A program made the position numbers and the translations under genes. A stretch of DNA of 64,000 nt, taken from the NCBI GenBank assembly GCA_030533445.1, contig CM060065.1:5342974-5406973 (forward strand), given 5' to 3'. The notes under the pieces are model-generated. The model did no database searches and was not told the origin of the DNA. It saw nothing but the letters and a program-made list of their open reading frames with translations. Source of the DNA: Cyprinodon diabolis (lineage: Eukaryota; Chordata; Actinopteri; Cyprinodontiformes; Cyprinodontidae). Every line of letters begins with the position of its first letter. Position 1 is the first letter of the stretch. Below, in pieces: positions 23,680-36,873 of the stretch.

Positions 23680-25832
23680 CCATGGTTTGTCCTTGTTTGG
23701 TCCCCACTTTCCTTGTCTGGTCCTTGGCTTCTTCTTGGTTGGTCCTTGGCTAGTCCATAGCTTGTCCTTGGCTGGTTCTTGGCTAGTCTTGGGTTGGTCC
23801 CGACTTGCCTTGGCTTGTCCTTGAATCCCCACTTTCCTTGGTTGGTCCTTGGTTTGTCCTTGAATGATTCTTGGTTGGTCCAGGACTGGTCCATGGTTGC
23901 TCCATGGTTTGTCCTTGGCTGCTCCTTGGGTGGTCCTAGGGGGCGCCTTGGCTGGTCCATGGTTTGTCCTTGGTTGTTCCTTGGCCGGTCTGTGGTTGGT
24001 TCTTGGCTAGTCCTTGGTTGGTCCTCACTTTCCTTGGCTGCTCCTTGATTGATCCTTGACTGCTCCTTGATTGATGCTTGGTTGGTCCTTGATTCATCCT
24101 TGGTTGGTCCTTGATTGATCCTTGGTTGGTCCTTGATTGATCCTTGGTTGGTCCTTTGTTGGGCCTTGGCTGGTCCATGGTTTGTCTTTGGTTGGTCCTA
24201 GGCTGGTCCTTGCTTTGTTCTTGGCTAGTCCTTGATTGTTCCCAACTTTCCTTGGTTGATCCTTGGTTGGTCCCCACTTTCCTTGGCTGGTCCTTGGTTG
24301 GTCCTTGGCTGGTCCTTAGCAAGCACTTGGCTTCTGCTTTATTGGTCCTTGGCCCTTCCTTGATTGATCCTTGGTTGGTCCTTGATTGATCCTTTGTTGG
24401 TTCTTGGTTGGGCCTTGGCTGGTCAATGGTTTGTCCTTGGTTGATCCTTGGTAAGTTCTTGGCTAGTGCTTTGTTGGTCCTTAGCAAACACTTGGCTGCT
24501 CCTTGATTGATCCTTGGTTGATCCTTGGCCTCTCCTTGGCTTGTCTATGACTGGTCCCTTGCCGGTCCTTGACTGATCCACGTTCGGTCCTTGGCTGGTC
24601 CACGGCCGGTCCTGGGCTGGTTCTTGGTTGGTCCTTGGCTGCTCCTTGGTTGTCGTTAGCAAGCACTTGGCTTCTCCTTATTTGATCCTTGGTTGGTCCT
24701 TGGCTGGTCCTTGGCTAGTCGATCGCTTGTCCTTGGTTGGTCCTTGTCTGGTCCTTTGGGGGTTCTTGGTTGGGCCTTGGCTTGTCCATGGTATGTCCTT
24801 GGCAGGTTCTTGGCTAGTCCTTCATTGGTCCTCACTCTCCTTTGCTTGTCCTTGATTGGTCCCTGGCTGCTCCTTGATTGATCCTTGATTTATCCTTGGT
24901 TGGGCCTTGGCTGGTCCATGGTTTGTCCTTGGTTGGTCCATGATTTGTCCTTGGTTGGTCCCAACTTTCCTTGGCTGATCCTTGGTTGGTCCCCACTTTC
25001 CTAGGCTAGTCCTTGGTTGGTCATTAGCAAGCACTTGACTTCTCCTTTATTGGTCCTTGGCCCTTCCTTGATTGATCCTTGGCTAGTCCATCGCTTGTCC
25101 TTGGTTTGACCTTGATTGGTCCTTGGCCTATCCCCACTTACCTTGGGTGGTCCTAAGATTTTCCTTGGTTGGTATTTGGCTGGTTCTTGGTTGGTCCTTA
25201 GCTGCCCCTTGCTTGGTCCTTGGCCGCTCCTTGATTGGTTGGTCTTTGTTTGATCCTTTGTTGGTTCTTGGTTGGGCCTTAACTGGTCAATCGTTTGTCC
25301 TTGGTTGATCCTTGGCTGGTCCTTGGTAGGTTCTTGGCTAGTCCTTTGTTGGTCCTTAGGAAACACTTGGCTGCTCCTTGGTTGATCATTGGCTGATCCT
25401 TGATTGATCCTTGGCTTGTCTATGACTGGTCCTTAATTGGTGCTTTTCTTGTCCATGGCTGCTTGTTAATTGGTCCGTGGTTGGTCCTTTGATGGTCCTT
25501 GGTTGGTCCTTAGCTTGACCTTGGCTGCTCCTTTGCAGGTCCTTAACTGATCCACGGCTGGTCCTGGGCTGGTCCTTGGCTAGTACCTTGCTTGTCCTTG
25601 GCTGATCCTTGGTTTTTCCTTGGCTGGTTCATGACTAGCCCTTAGCAAGCACTTGGCTGCTCCTTGAGCGATCCTTGGCTAGTCCTTGATTGGTCCCAAC
25701 TTTCCTTTGCTGATGCTTGGATGGTCCCCACTTTCCTTGGCTGGTCCTTGGTTGGTCCTTGGCTTCTCCTTGGTTGGTCTTTAGCAAGCACTCGGCTTCT
25801 CCGTTATTCTATTTTTTTTTTTCTTTTTTTTT
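23680..25832 (+). repeat. 11-bp satellite, block 1
   Basis: The unit consensus is CCTTGGYTGGT, with common variants ending TGAT, TAGT or TGCT. A punctuation sequence, 'TTAGCAAGCACTTGGCT', recurs every few hundred bases (near 24318, 24660, 25028, 25645 and 25785) and marks higher-order units. The array starts abruptly after 'GAGTTGAAAAG'. Long ORFs on both strands are by-products of a stop-poor 11-bp repeat read in all frames. Confidence 0.92.
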
Positions 25833-26392
25833 TTCTATTTTTATTTATATAGCGCCAAATTCGCAACACATGTCATCTCAAGGCACTTTACAGTTCAACC
25901 AGATCATACAGTCAAATTGATACAAAGTTTTCTATCTAAGGAAAACCAGTTGATTGCATTGACTCATTGACTCAAATACAATCCCTCACACTAAGCATGC
26001 TTGCAGCGACAGTGGAGAGGAAAAACTCCCTTTTAACAGGAAGAAACCTCCAGCAGAACCAGGCTCAGTGTGAGCGGCCATCTGCCGAGGCCGACTGGGG
26101 TTCAAGGAGACAGAAGCAGAGATACAAAAAGCAGCTGTAAAAGGCGGCCCCGTCCAGGAAACACACAGCCAGGCAGACGAGCTCCAAGGCAGCTCCCATG
26201 CCAGAGGATGAAGAGAGCACATCCACCCAGCCACGGCCAGAGAAACAGGACCACACTGGAAAACAGGCCAATCTCCAACATCTACAAACAAGGGTGTTGA
26301 TGGAAGCAGCACAGCTGATGTTTATTTCCTGGATGATGTCACAGCCAATCAGGAACAGACGAGGCAAAGCTACTCTGAGGAAAAAAAATTAT
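25833..26392 (-). mobile_element. LINE 3' UTR fragment inside the satellite
   Basis: It matches 32340-32890 closely. The satellite on the left ends CTCCGTTATT and resumes on the right after TTATTGATCG, giving a 5-bp target duplication (TTATT). The insertion splits a higher-order unit normally read CTCCTTTATTGGTCCTTGG. Confidence 0.85.
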
Positions 26393-29300
26393 TGATCGTA
26401 GGCCCTTCCTTGGTTGGTTCGTGGCTGGTCCTTGGCTAGTCAGTCGCTTGTCCTTGGTTTGTCGTAGGCTGATCCCCACTTACCTTGGGTGGTCCTTGGT
26501 TGGTCCCCACTTTCCTTGGCTGGTCCCTGGTTGGTCCTTAGCAAGCACTTGGCTTCTCCTTTATCGGTCCTTAGCCCTTCCTTGATTGATCCTAGGTTGG
26601 TTCTTGGCTAGTCCTGGGTTGGTCCTTGGTTTGTTCTTGGCTAGTACTTGGTTGGTCCCAACTTTCCTTGTCTGGTCCTTGGTTGGTCCCTAATTTCCTT
26701 GGCTGGTCCTTGGTTAGTCCTTAGCAAGCACTTGGCTTCTCCTTTATTGGTCCTTGGCTGCTCCTTAATTGATCTTTGGCTGTTCCTCGATTGATCCTCT
26801 GTTGGTCCTTGATTGATCCTTGGTTGGTCCTTGATTGATCCTTGGTTGGTCCTTGTTTGGGCCATGGTTGGTCCTTGGCTGGTCCATGGTTTGTCCTTGG
26901 CTGGTCCATGGTTGGTCCTTGGCTGGTCCTTCATTTGTCCTCACTCTCCTTGATTTATCTTTGGCTGCTCCTTGATTGATCCCTGATTGATCCTTGTTTG
27001 GTCCTTGGTTAGGCCTTGGCTGGTCGAGGGTTTGTCCTTGGTTTGTCCTTTGTTGGTCCTTGGTTGGTTCTTGGCTGCTCCTTGGTTGGTCCTTAGCAAG
27101 CACTTGGCATCTCCTTCATTGGTCCTTGGCCCTTCCTTGATTGATCCTTGGTTGGTCCTTGGCTAATCCATCACTTGTCCTTGATTTGACCTTGGTTGGT
27201 GCTTGGCTGATCCCCACTTACCTTCGGTGGTCCTAAGATTTTCCTTGGTTGGTATTTGGCTGGTTCTTGGTTGGTCCTTAGCTGCTCCTTGGTTGGTCTT
27301 TGGCTGCTCCTTGATTGATCCTTTGTTGGTCCTTGATTGATACTTTGTTGGTTCTTGGTTGGGCCTTGGCTAGTTCTTGGTTGGTTGCCCTTACCTTGGC
27401 TGGTCCTTGCTTGGTCTTTGGTTGGTCATTGGCTGGTCCTTGGCTGGTTATTCGTTTGTCCTTGGTTGGTTCTTGGCTGGTCCTTGGGTATTCCTTGATT
27501 GGGCCTTGGCTGGTCCATGGTTTGTCCTTGGCTAGTCCTTTGTTGGTCCTCACTTTCCTTGGCTGCTCCTTGATTGATCCTTGGCTGCTCCTCGATTGAT
27601 CGATCCTAGCTTGGTTCTTGATTGATCCTTTGTTGGTCCTTGTTTGGGCCATGGTTGGTCCTTGGCTGGTCCATGGTTTGTCCTTGGCTGGTCCTTCATT
27701 TGTCCTCAGTCTCCTTGGCTTCTCCTTGATTTATCCTTGGCTGCTCCTTGATTGATCCTTGTTTGGTCCTTGGTTAGGCCTTGACTGGTCGATGGTTTGT
27801 CCTTGGTTGGGCCTTGGCTGGTCCATGGTTTGTCCTTTGTTGGTCTTTGGTTGGTTCTTGGCTGCTCCTGGGTTGGTCCTTAGCAAGCACTTGGCGTCTC
27901 CTTCACTGGTCCTTGGCCCTTCCTTGATTGATACTTGGTTGGTCCTTGGCTAATCCATCACTTGTCCTTGGTTGGTGCTTGGCTGATCCCCACTTACCTT
28001 CGGTGGTCCTAAGATTTTCCTTGGTTGGTATTTGGCTGGTTCTTGGTTGGTCCTTAGCTGCTCCTTGGTTGGTCTTTGGCTGCTCCTTGAATGATCCTTT
28101 GTTGGTCCTTGATTGATACTTTGTTGGTTCTTGGTTGGGCCTTGGCTAGTTCTTGGTTGGTTCCCCTTACCTTGGCTGGTCCTTGGTTGGTCTTTGGTTG
28201 GTCATTGGCTGGTCCTTGGCTGGTTATTCGTTTGTCCTTGGTTGGTTCTTGGCTGGCCTTGGGTGTTCCTTGATTGGGCCTTGGCTGGTCCATGGTTTGT
28301 CCTTGGCTAGTCCTTTGTTGGTCCTCACTTTCCTTGGCTGCTCCTTGATTGATCCTTGGCTGCTCCTCGATTGATCGATCCTAGCTTGGTCCTTGATTAA
28401 TCCTTGGTTGGTCCTTGGCTGGTCCTTGGTTGGTTCTTGGCTAGTTCTTGGTTGGTCTCCACTTACCATGGCTGTTCCTTGGTTGGTCCCTACTTTCGTT
28501 GATTGGTCCTTGGATGGTCCTTGGTTGGTTCTTGGCTAGTCCTTGGTTGGTTCCAACTTTCCTTGGCTGATCCTAGGTTGGTCCCCACTTTCCTTGGCTG
28601 GTCCTGGGCTGGTCCTTGGTTGGTCCTAGGCTGGTCCTTGGTTGGTCCTTAGCAAGCACTTGGCTTCCCCTTTATTGGTCCTTGGCCCTTCCTTGATTGA
28701 TCCTTGGTTGGTGCATGGCTGGTCCTTGGCTGATCCCCACTTACCTTGGATGGTCCTTGGTTGTTCCCAACATTCCTTGGATGATCCTTGGTTGGTCCCC
28801 ACTTCCCTTGGCTGGTCCTTCGTTGGTCCTTGGCAAGTCCATCGCTTGTCCTTGGTTTGTCCTAGGCTGATCCTCACTTACCTTGGGTGGTCCTTGGTGT
28901 GTCCCCACTTTCATTGGCTGGTCCTTGACTGCTCCTTGGTTGGTCTTTAGCAAGCACTTGGCTTCTCCTCTACTGGTCCTTGATTTGTCCTTGGCTGGTT
29001 CTTGACTAGTCCTTAGCAAGGACTTGGCTGCTTCTTGGATGATCCATGGTTGGTCCTTGGCGTTCTTGGGTTGTCCTTGGTCGGGCCTCTGCTGGTCCAT
29101 GTTCTGTCCTTGTTTGGTTCTTGGCTGGTTCTTTGCTAGTCCTTTATTGGTCCTTACTCTCCTTGTCTGCTCCTTGATTGATCCTTGGCTACTCCTTGAT
29201 TGATCCGTGAATGATCCTTGGTTGGGCCTTGGGTGGTCCATGGTTTTTCCTTTGTTGGGCGTGGGCTTGTCCAGGGTTCGTCCTTGGTTGGTCCCAACTT

Positions 29301-32300
29301 TCCTTGGCTGATCCTTGGTTGGTCCCCACTCCCCTTGGCTGGTCCTTGGTTGGTCCTTGGCTGCTCCTTGGTTGGTGTCTGGCCCTTCCTTGATTGGTCC
29401 TTGGTTAGTCTTTGGCAAGTCTATCGCTTGTCCTTTGTTTGTCCTAGGCTGATCCCCACTTACCTTGGATGGTCCTTGGTGTGTCCCCACTTTCCTTGGC
29501 TGCTTCTTGGTTTGTCTTTAGCAAGCACTGGGCTTCTCCTCTACTGGTCCTTGATTGATCCTTGGTTGGTTCCTGGCATGTCCCTTGCTAGTCCATCGCT
29601 TGTCCTTGGATGGTCCTTGGTTTGTCCGTGGTTGGTCCTTGGCTGGTTCTTGACTAGTCCTTAGCAAGGACTTGACTGCTTCTTGATTGATCCTTGATTG
29701 GTCCTTGATTGATCCTTGTTGGGCCTTGGTTGGGCCTCAGCTGGTCCATGGTTTGTCGTTGGTTTTTGGCTAGTTCTTGGTTGGTCCCCACTTACCTTGG
29801 CTGGTCCTTGGTTGGTCCCCATTTTCCTTGGTTGGTAGTTGGCTGATTCTTGATTGGTCCTTGGTTGGTCCACGACTGGTCCTTGGTTGGTTCTTGGCTG
29901 GTCCATGGTTGGTCCTTGGGTGGTCCTTTTTCGGGCCTTGGCTGGTCCATGTTCTTTCCTTGGTTGGTCCTTGGTTGGTTCTTTGCTAGTCCTTAATTGG
30001 TCCTTACTCTCCTTGTCTGGTCCTTGATTGATCCTTACTCTCCTTGTCTGGTCCTTGATTGATCCTTGGCTGCTCCTTGATTGATCCGTGATTGATCCTT
30101 GGTTGGGCCTTGGCTGGTCCATGGTTTTTCCTTGGTTGGTCTTTGGCTGGTCCATGGTTCGTCCTTGGTTGGTTCTTGGCTAGTCCTTGGTTGGTCCCAA
30201 CTTTCCTTGGTTGATCCTTGGTTCGTCCCCACTTGCCTTGGCTGGTCCTTGGTTGGTCCTTGGCTGCTCCTTGGTTTGTCATTAGCAAGCATTTGGCTTC
30301 TCCTTCATTGGTCCTTGGTTGGTCCTTGGCCCTTCCTTGATTGATCCTTGGTTGGTACTTGGCTAGTCCATCGCTTGTCCTTGGTTTGACCTTGGTTGGT
30401 CCTTGGCTGATCCCCTCTTAACTTGGGTGGTCCTAGAATTTTCCTTGGTTTGTATTTTGCTGGTTCTTGGTTGGTCCTTGGCCACTCCTTGATTGATCCT
30501 TGGCTTGTCCTTGATTGATCCTTTGTTGGTTCTTGGTTGGGCCTTGGCTGGCCAATGGTTTGTCCTCGGTTGATCCTTGGTAGGTTCTTGGCTAGTCCTT
30601 TGTTGGTTCTTGGCTAGTCCTTTGTTGGTCCTTAGAAAACACTTGGCTGCTCCTTGGTTGGTCCTTGGCTGCTCCTTGATTGATCCTTTGTTGGTTCTTG
30701 GTTGGGCCTTGGCTGGCCAATGGTTAGTCCTTGGTTGATCTTATGCTGGTCCTTGGTAGGTTCTTGGCTAGTCCTTTGTTGGTTCTTGGCTAGTCCTTTG
30801 TTGGTCCTTAGAAAACACTTGGCTGCTCCTTGGTTGGTCCTTGGCTGCTCCTTGATTGATCCTTGGCCTTTCCTTGGCTGGTCTATGACTGGTCCTTGAT
30901 TGGTCCTTTGCTTGTCCATGGCTGCTCGTTAATTGGTCCGTGGTTGGTCCTTTGATGGTCCTTAGCTTGCCCTTGGCTGCTCCTTGATTGGTCCTTTGCA
31001 GGTCATTGACTGATCCACGGCCGGTACTTGGCTGATCCATGGCCCATCCTGATCTGGTCCTCAGCAAGGACTTGGCTGCTTATTGATTGATCCTTGGATG
31101 GTCCTTGATTGATCCTTTGTTGGTCCTTTGTTGGGCCTCAGCTGGTCCATGGTTTGTCCTTGGTTGGTCCTCGGCTGGTTCTTGGTTGGTTCTTGGCTAG
31201 TTTTTGGTTGTTCCCCACTTACCTTGGCTGGTTCTTGGTTGGTCCCCATTCTTCCTTGGTCTGTCCTTGGCTGGTTCTTGATTGGTCGTTGGTTGGTCCA
31301 CGACTGATCCTTGGTTGGTCCTTGGTTGTTTCTTGGCTAGTCCTTGGTTGATCATTAGCAAGCACTTTTTCTTCTACTTTATTTGTCCTTGGCCCTTCCT
31401 TGATTGATCCTTGGTTGGTGCTTGGCTGGTCCTCGGCTATTCCATCGCTTATCATTGCTTTGGCCTTGGTTTGTTCTTGGTTGGTCCTTGGCTGGTTCTT
31501 GACTAGTCCTCAGCACGGACTTGGCTGCTTATTGATTGATCCTTGGATGGTCTTTGATTGATCCTTTGTTGGTCCTTGGTTGGGCCTCAGCTGGTCCATG
31601 GTTTGTCCTTGGTTGGTCCTCGGCTGGTTCTTGGCTAATTCTTGGTTGTTCCCCACTTACCTTGGCTGGTCCTTGGTTGGTCCCCACTTTCCTTGGTCTG
31701 TCCTTGGCTGGTTCTTGATTGGTCGATTGTTGGTCCACAACTGGTCCTTGGTTGGTTCTTGGCTGGTCCATGGTTGGTCCTTGGTTGGACCTTGGCTGGT
31801 CCATGGTTTGTCCTTGGCTGAATTTTGGCTAGTCCCTGATTGATCCCCAATCTCCTTGGCTGCTCTTTGATTGATCTTTGGCTGCTCCTTGATTGATCCT
31901 TGGTTGGTTCTTGACTAGTCCTTAGCAAGGACTTGGCTGCTTCTTGGATGGTCCATGGTCGGTCCTTGGCTCGTCCTTGGGTTGTCCTTGGTCGGGCCTT
32001 GGCTGGTCCATGTTCTGTCCTTGGTTGGTTCTTGTCTGGTTCTTTGCTAGTCCTTTATTGGTCCTTACTCTCCTTGTCTGCTCCTCGATTGATCCTTGTC
32101 TACTCCTTGATTGATCCGTGAATGATCCTTGGTTGGGCCTTGGGTGGTCCATGGTTTTTCCTTGGTTGGGCATGGGCTTGTCCAGGGTTCGTCCTTGGTT
32201 GGTCCCAACTTTCCTTGGCTGATCCTTGGCTGGTCCCCACTCCCCTTGGCTGGTCCTTGGTTTGTCCTTGGCTGCTCCTTGGTTGCTCCTTGGTTGGTGT

Positions 32301-32329
32301 CTGGCCCTTCCTTGATTGGTCCTTGGTTA
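26393..32329 (+). repeat. 11-bp satellite, block 2, with higher-order repeats
   Basis: It has the same 11-bp unit as block 1. Higher-order structure is visible: 27098 onward repeats at 27887 onward with an offset of about 780-790 bp. The stretch 29218-31460 is repeated almost exactly after the LINE, at 36900-39110. The TTAGCAAGCACTTGG or TTAGCAAGGACTTGG marker recurs throughout. No gene is supported. Confidence 0.92.
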
Positions 32330-33059
32330 ATTCAATTCAATTCAGTTTATTTATATAGCGCCAAATTCACAACACATGTCATCTCAAGGCACTTTACAGT
32401 TCAACCAGATCATACAGTCAAATTGATACAAAGTTTTCTATCTAAGGAAAACCAGTTGATTGCATTGACTCATTGACTCAAATACAATCCCTCACACTAA
32501 GCATGCTTGTAGCAACAGTGGAGAGGAAAAACTCTCTTTTAACAGGAAGAAACCTCCAGCAGAACCAGGCTCAGTGTGAGCGGCCATCTGCCGCGGCCGA
32601 CTGGGGTTCAAGGAGACAGAAGCAGAGATACAAAAAGCAGCTGTAAAAGGCGGCCCCGTTCAGGAAACACACAGCCAGGCAGACGAGCTCCAAGGCAGCT
32701 CCCATGCCAGAGGATGAAGAGAGCACATCCACCCAGCCACGGCCAGAGAAACAGGACCACACTGGAAAACAGGCCGATCTCCAACATCTACAAACAAGGG
32801 TGTTGATGGAAGCAGCACAGCTGATGTTTCTTTCCTGGGTGACATCACAGCCAAACAGGAACAGACGAGGCAAAGCTACTCTGAGGAAAAGCAGAGAGAG
32901 CAGAAGGTTAGAGATTGAACAAACAGATTCTGCAGAATAGGAGAACAGAGAGAGAATGAAGCAGAATGATGAAATGGGGGTCCCTATGTCCTCCAGCAGT
33001 CTAAGCCTATAGCAGCATAACTTTAAAGACAGCTCAGGATAACCTGAGCCACCCTAACT

Positions 33060-34561
33060 ATAAGCTTTATCAAAAAGGAAAGTTTTAAGCCTAGTCTTAA
33101 AAGTAGACAGAGTGTCTGCCTCACGGACTAAAACTGGTAGTTGGTTCCACAGGAGAGGAGCCTGATAACTAAAAGATCTGCCTCCCATTCTACTTTTAGA
33201 AATTCTAGGAACCACTAGTAAACCTGCAGATTGAGAGCGAAGTGCTCTGTTAGGAACATAAGGAACAATCAGATCTCTGATATAAGATGGAGCTTGGCCA
33301 TTTAAGGCTTTATACTGTATGTGAGAAGGAGGATTTTAAATTCTATTCTTGATTTAACAGGAAGCCAATGAAGAGAAGCCAGGATAGGAGAGATATGATC
33401 TCTCTTTTTAATTTTTATCAGAACTCTGGCTGCAGCATTTTGGATCAGCTGAAGGCTTTTAACTACAGTTTGTGGACTTCCTGATAGTAAAGAATTACAA
33501 TAGTCCAGCCTTGAAGTAACAAATGCATGGACTAGTTTCTCAGCATCACCCCTGGACAGGAGATTTCTAATTTTTGCAATGTTCCTCAGATGAAAGAAGG
33601 AAATTCTAGAAACCTCTTTGATATGGGATTTAAATGACAGGTCCTGATAAAAAATAACACCAAGATTTTTTACTTTATTATCTGAAATCAGTTTAATCCC
33701 ATCCAAATGAAGTGACTGGCTAATCAGCTTCTTTTTCAGAGACTCTGGTCCAAAGACTATAACTTCTGTTTTGTCTGCATTCAGAAGCAGAAAGTTAAGA
33801 GTCATCCAGGTTTTTATGTCTTCAAAACATGCCTGTAATCTATGTAATGGGTTAGCTTCATCTGGATTTATAGACAGATATAGCTGGGTATCATCAGCAT
33901 AACAGTGGAAATTAATCCCATGCTGTCTAATAACTCTACCAATTGGGAGCATGTATAAAGTAAAGAGAATTGGTCCTAGCACTGATCCCTGTGGTACTCC
34001 ACAGGTAACCTTTGAGCGTGTTGAAGATCTATCATTAACATAAACAAACTGAATTCGATCAGATAGATAAGATTTGAACCAGTCTAGTGCTGTTCCTTTA
34101 ATTCCAACAAAATATTCAAGTCTTTCTAAAAGAATATTATGGTCAACTGTATCAAATGCAGCACTAAGATCCAACAGGACGAGCACAGATACAAGTCCAT
34201 TATCTGAGGCCATGAGAATATCATTAGTGACTTTCACCAGAGCTGTTTCAGTGCTATGATGAGCTCTAAAGCCAGACTGAAACTCTTCAAAAAGTTCATT
34301 ATGGTGTAAGTGGTCGCAAACCTGTTTGGCAACTACTTTCTCAAGAATTTTGGATAAGAAAGGAAGATTGGATATAGGTCTATAATTAACCAAGTCATCT
34401 GGGTCAAGAGACGGTTTCTTAAGCAGAGGTTTAATTACAGCAACCTTAAAAGCTTTAGGTACATATCCCTGTAACAGAGATAGATTAATCACATCTAAAA
34501 TGGAGGAGGAGATCAAAGGGAATACCTCCTTAAATAACCTGGTTGGAACTGGATCTAACAT
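33060..34561 (-). pseudogene. LINE ORF2, reverse transcriptase half
   Basis: An open frame of 419 codons (34561-33302) runs from M-L-D-P-V-P-T through L-N-Y-R-P-I-S-N, motif A ([12 protein letters not shown]), G-V-P-Q-G-S, and motif C (C-Y-A-D-D-T-Q-L-Y). All RT catalytic aspartates are present. A frameshift near 33302 separates the final roughly 80 residues (33290-33060). A deletion of about 30 bp near 34565, relative to the copy at 61239-64000, separates it from the endonuclease half. The protein would prime reverse transcription of its own RNA at a nicked target. This copy is broken but young-looking. Confidence 0.88.
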
Positions 34562-34566
34562 ACAAG

Positions 34567-36099
34567 TTATCCCGCTAACTTAGAAAGTTCAACTGGATCA
34601 AAGCAGTCTAAACCCGCTTCAGATTCCATGACTACCTCAGGTACAATCGCGGATAGAGGAGTGCTTATGATCTTATTTTTAATAAGATCAATCTTATTTA
34701 TAAAGAATCCCATAAAATCATTGCTGCTAAGAGCAGGTGGAATGGACGGTTCAACAGAGCTTTGGCTCTGGGTGAGTTTGGCAACTGTATTAAAAAGAAA
34801 TCTAGGATTATTCTTATTCTCCTCTATTAATGAGGAGAAGTATGCTGCTCTTGCTTTACAAAGGGTCCTCTTATACAGCAGTAAATCATTTTTCCAGACT
34901 AGGAAGGACTCCCGCAGGCCTGTGGAGCGATATTTTCTCTCCAGTTTCCTAGCATTTTGCTTCAAAGTACGCAGCTCTGCATTAAACCAAGGAGCAAGCT
35001 TTCTATTTTCAACGGTTTTCATTTTCAAGGGAGCTGCGTTGTCTAAGGCAGTACGCAGAGAACTAGCAACCCCATCAACAAAATCATCAACCTGTGAAGG
35101 GGAATAAGCTATGCTTTTGCACTCTGCAGCACTGCTCAGCGACACAGAGGAGAGAGAAAGTGAAGCAGATTCTTTAAAATTTATAACTGCACTATCTGAT
35201 AAAGATCTACTAAAATTGAACCTTCTTTTGGGGGAGGAGAACTCTGTTAAAGTAATCCTGAAGGTTATTAGAAAGTGGTCAGAGAGGACAGGGTTGTGAG
35301 GAAATACTGTTATTTCTTCACATTCTATGCCGTATGTCAGCACAAGATCCAAAGTGTGAAGATGAGAATGTGTGGGACTATTCACATTTTGAACGAAGCC
35401 AATAGTGTCTAAGATAGCATTAAAGGCTGCTCTTAAGCTATCGCCTTCAATGTTAGCATGGATGTTAAAATCTCCCGCTATGATGACCCTGTCAGTATTT
35501 AATACCAAATCAGAAAGGAACTCTGAAAACTCATCTAAAAATTCAGAGTAAGGACCTGGCGGACGATACAAAGTTACAAATAGAAGAGGTTTTCTTGCCT
35601 TGAAATTTGGATGAGGGAAATTAAGGGTTAAATGTTCAAAAGAGTTGTAGGTATTAACTGTTTTGGGAGTAATCAGTAAGTCAGACTGGAAGATTATTGC
35701 TACTCCTCCTCCTCGCCCAGAACTTCTGGGTATGTGAAAATTTAAATAGCTTGAAGGAGTTGCCTCGTTTATGCTCACATAATCCTCTTGCTGCAGCCAG
35801 GTTTCTGTAAGGCAAAACAAGTCAATGTGATTATCACAAATCAAGTCATTAACTAGCAGACTTTTAGAGGAAAGCGATCTTATGTTAAACAGACCGCATT
35901 TAATTGTTTTAACTTTTTCCCCAATTGGAGTTATTTTGATTTTAATTAGATTATCATGATTTACTCCTTTGGGAATCTTTGCTAATTTATTAGATTTTGG
36001 TCGTGGGCAAGACACTGACTGGATGGAGTAAAGAGTGGGTAACAGTAGAGAAGCTGCAGAGATGTGTGTTAAACTACAACTCTGCTTCCTGGTCTGCAC
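34567..36099 (-). pseudogene. LINE ORF2, APE-type endonuclease half
   Basis: 510 open codons. An AP-endonuclease-like domain is visible: N-I-R-S-L, L-T-E-T-W-L (metal-binding Glu), G-D-F-N-I-H (catalytic Asp/Asn) and a late S-D-H. A linker rich in Ser and basic residues leads towards RT. The frame ends just before the RT half because of the small deletion at about 34565. It starts nine bases after the ORF1 stop, so ORF2 is probably translated by reinitiation or from the same bicistronic RNA. Confidence 0.87.
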
Positions 36100-36108
36100 C
36101 CTGGGTGG

Positions 36109-36855
36109 TCAGGGTTTTGGAGGGCTAATAAATGTGGCCAGATTCCTAGAAAGAAGAGCTGCACCATCCAAAGTGGGATGGATGCCGTCTCTCCGAATCA
36201 GACCAGGCTTTCCCCAAAAGGATTGCCAATTATTAATGTAGCCCACGTTGTTTTCAGGACACCACCTAGACAACCAGCGGTTGAATGACGACATGCGACT
36301 AAACATGTCATCACTGGTCAGATCAGGGAGGGGACCAGAGAAAATTACGGAGTCCGACATTTTTTTGGCAAACTTACACACCGAAGCAACACTAATTTTA
36401 GTGACCTCCGATCGGCGTAACCGGGTGTCATTACCACCAGCGTGAATAACAATCTTACTGTATTTAACCTTATCCTTAGCCAGCAGTTTCAGGTAGGATT
36501 TGATGTCGCCCGTTCTGGCCCCCGGCAAACATTTGACTATGGTCCCTGGTGTCTCTAATGACACGTTTCTGACTATGGAGCTGCCAATCACCAGAGTGGG
36601 CTTCTCAGTGGGTGTGTCACTGAGTGGGGAAAACCGGTTGGAAACGTGAACGGGTTGGTGGTGACCAGTGGGCAGAGATCCACGACTACGCTTTCTGCGT
36701 ACAGTTACCCAATCGCCTGACTGCTCAGGCACTTTTGGAGGACAGCTAGGTGGGGGGCCTACTTTAACTCCTGGATGTTCAACAGCCTGAAGCCTGGATT
36801 CTAACTCTGACACCCTCGCCTCCAAAGCTACAAAAATACTACACTTATTACACAT
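36109..36855 (-). CDS. LINE ORF1 protein with SGNH/GDSL esterase-like domain
   Basis: 248 residues. The N-terminus has C-N-K-C, then a short coiled-coil segment (about 8-26), a basic patch (about 50-60), and an SGNH-hydrolase-like domain. Block I is V-I-G-S-S-I-V-R-N (Ser92), block III is G-G-N-D (Asn142) and block V is R-D-G-I-H-P (Asp223, His226). Esterase-type ORF1 proteins are known from CR1 and fish L2 elements and are thought to bind RNA or lipid during retrotransposition. The frame is intact, but the natural start may lie upstream of the truncation at 36873. Confidence 0.85.
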   Translation of the reverse strand: MCNKCSIFVALEARVSELESRLQAVEHPGVKVGPPPSCPPKVPEQSGDWVTVRRKRSRGSLPTGHHQPVHVSNRFSPLSDTPTEKPTLVIGSSIVRNVSLETPGTIVKCLPGARTGDIKSYLKLLAKDKVKYSKIVIHAGGNDTRLRRSEVTKISVASVCKFAKKMSDSVIFSGPLPDLTSDDMFSRMSSFNRWLSRWCPENNVGYINNWQSFWGKPGLIRRDGIHPTLDGAALLSRNLATFISPPKP

Positions 36856-36873
36856 CCCATTATCACTAAAGGA

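Larger units (their letters stand above)
32330..36873 (-). mobile_element. Nearly complete L2/CR1-type LINE inserted in the satellite
   Basis: Read on the minus strand it contains most of ORF1 (36855-36109), ORF2 (36099 to about 33060, split by a small deletion and a frameshift), a 3' UTR and an AATTCAATTCAATT tail at the left edge. The 5' UTR is missing; a longer version is present at 61239-61570. The uninterrupted target is preserved in paralogous satellite units at about 29391-29430 and 37071-37110, which shows that insertion followed satellite duplication. The target duplication is only TA. Confidence 0.9.

Noticed and set aside
23680..25832. CRISPR-like array
   Set aside because: Units are directly contiguous without unique spacers, and the genome is eukaryotic.
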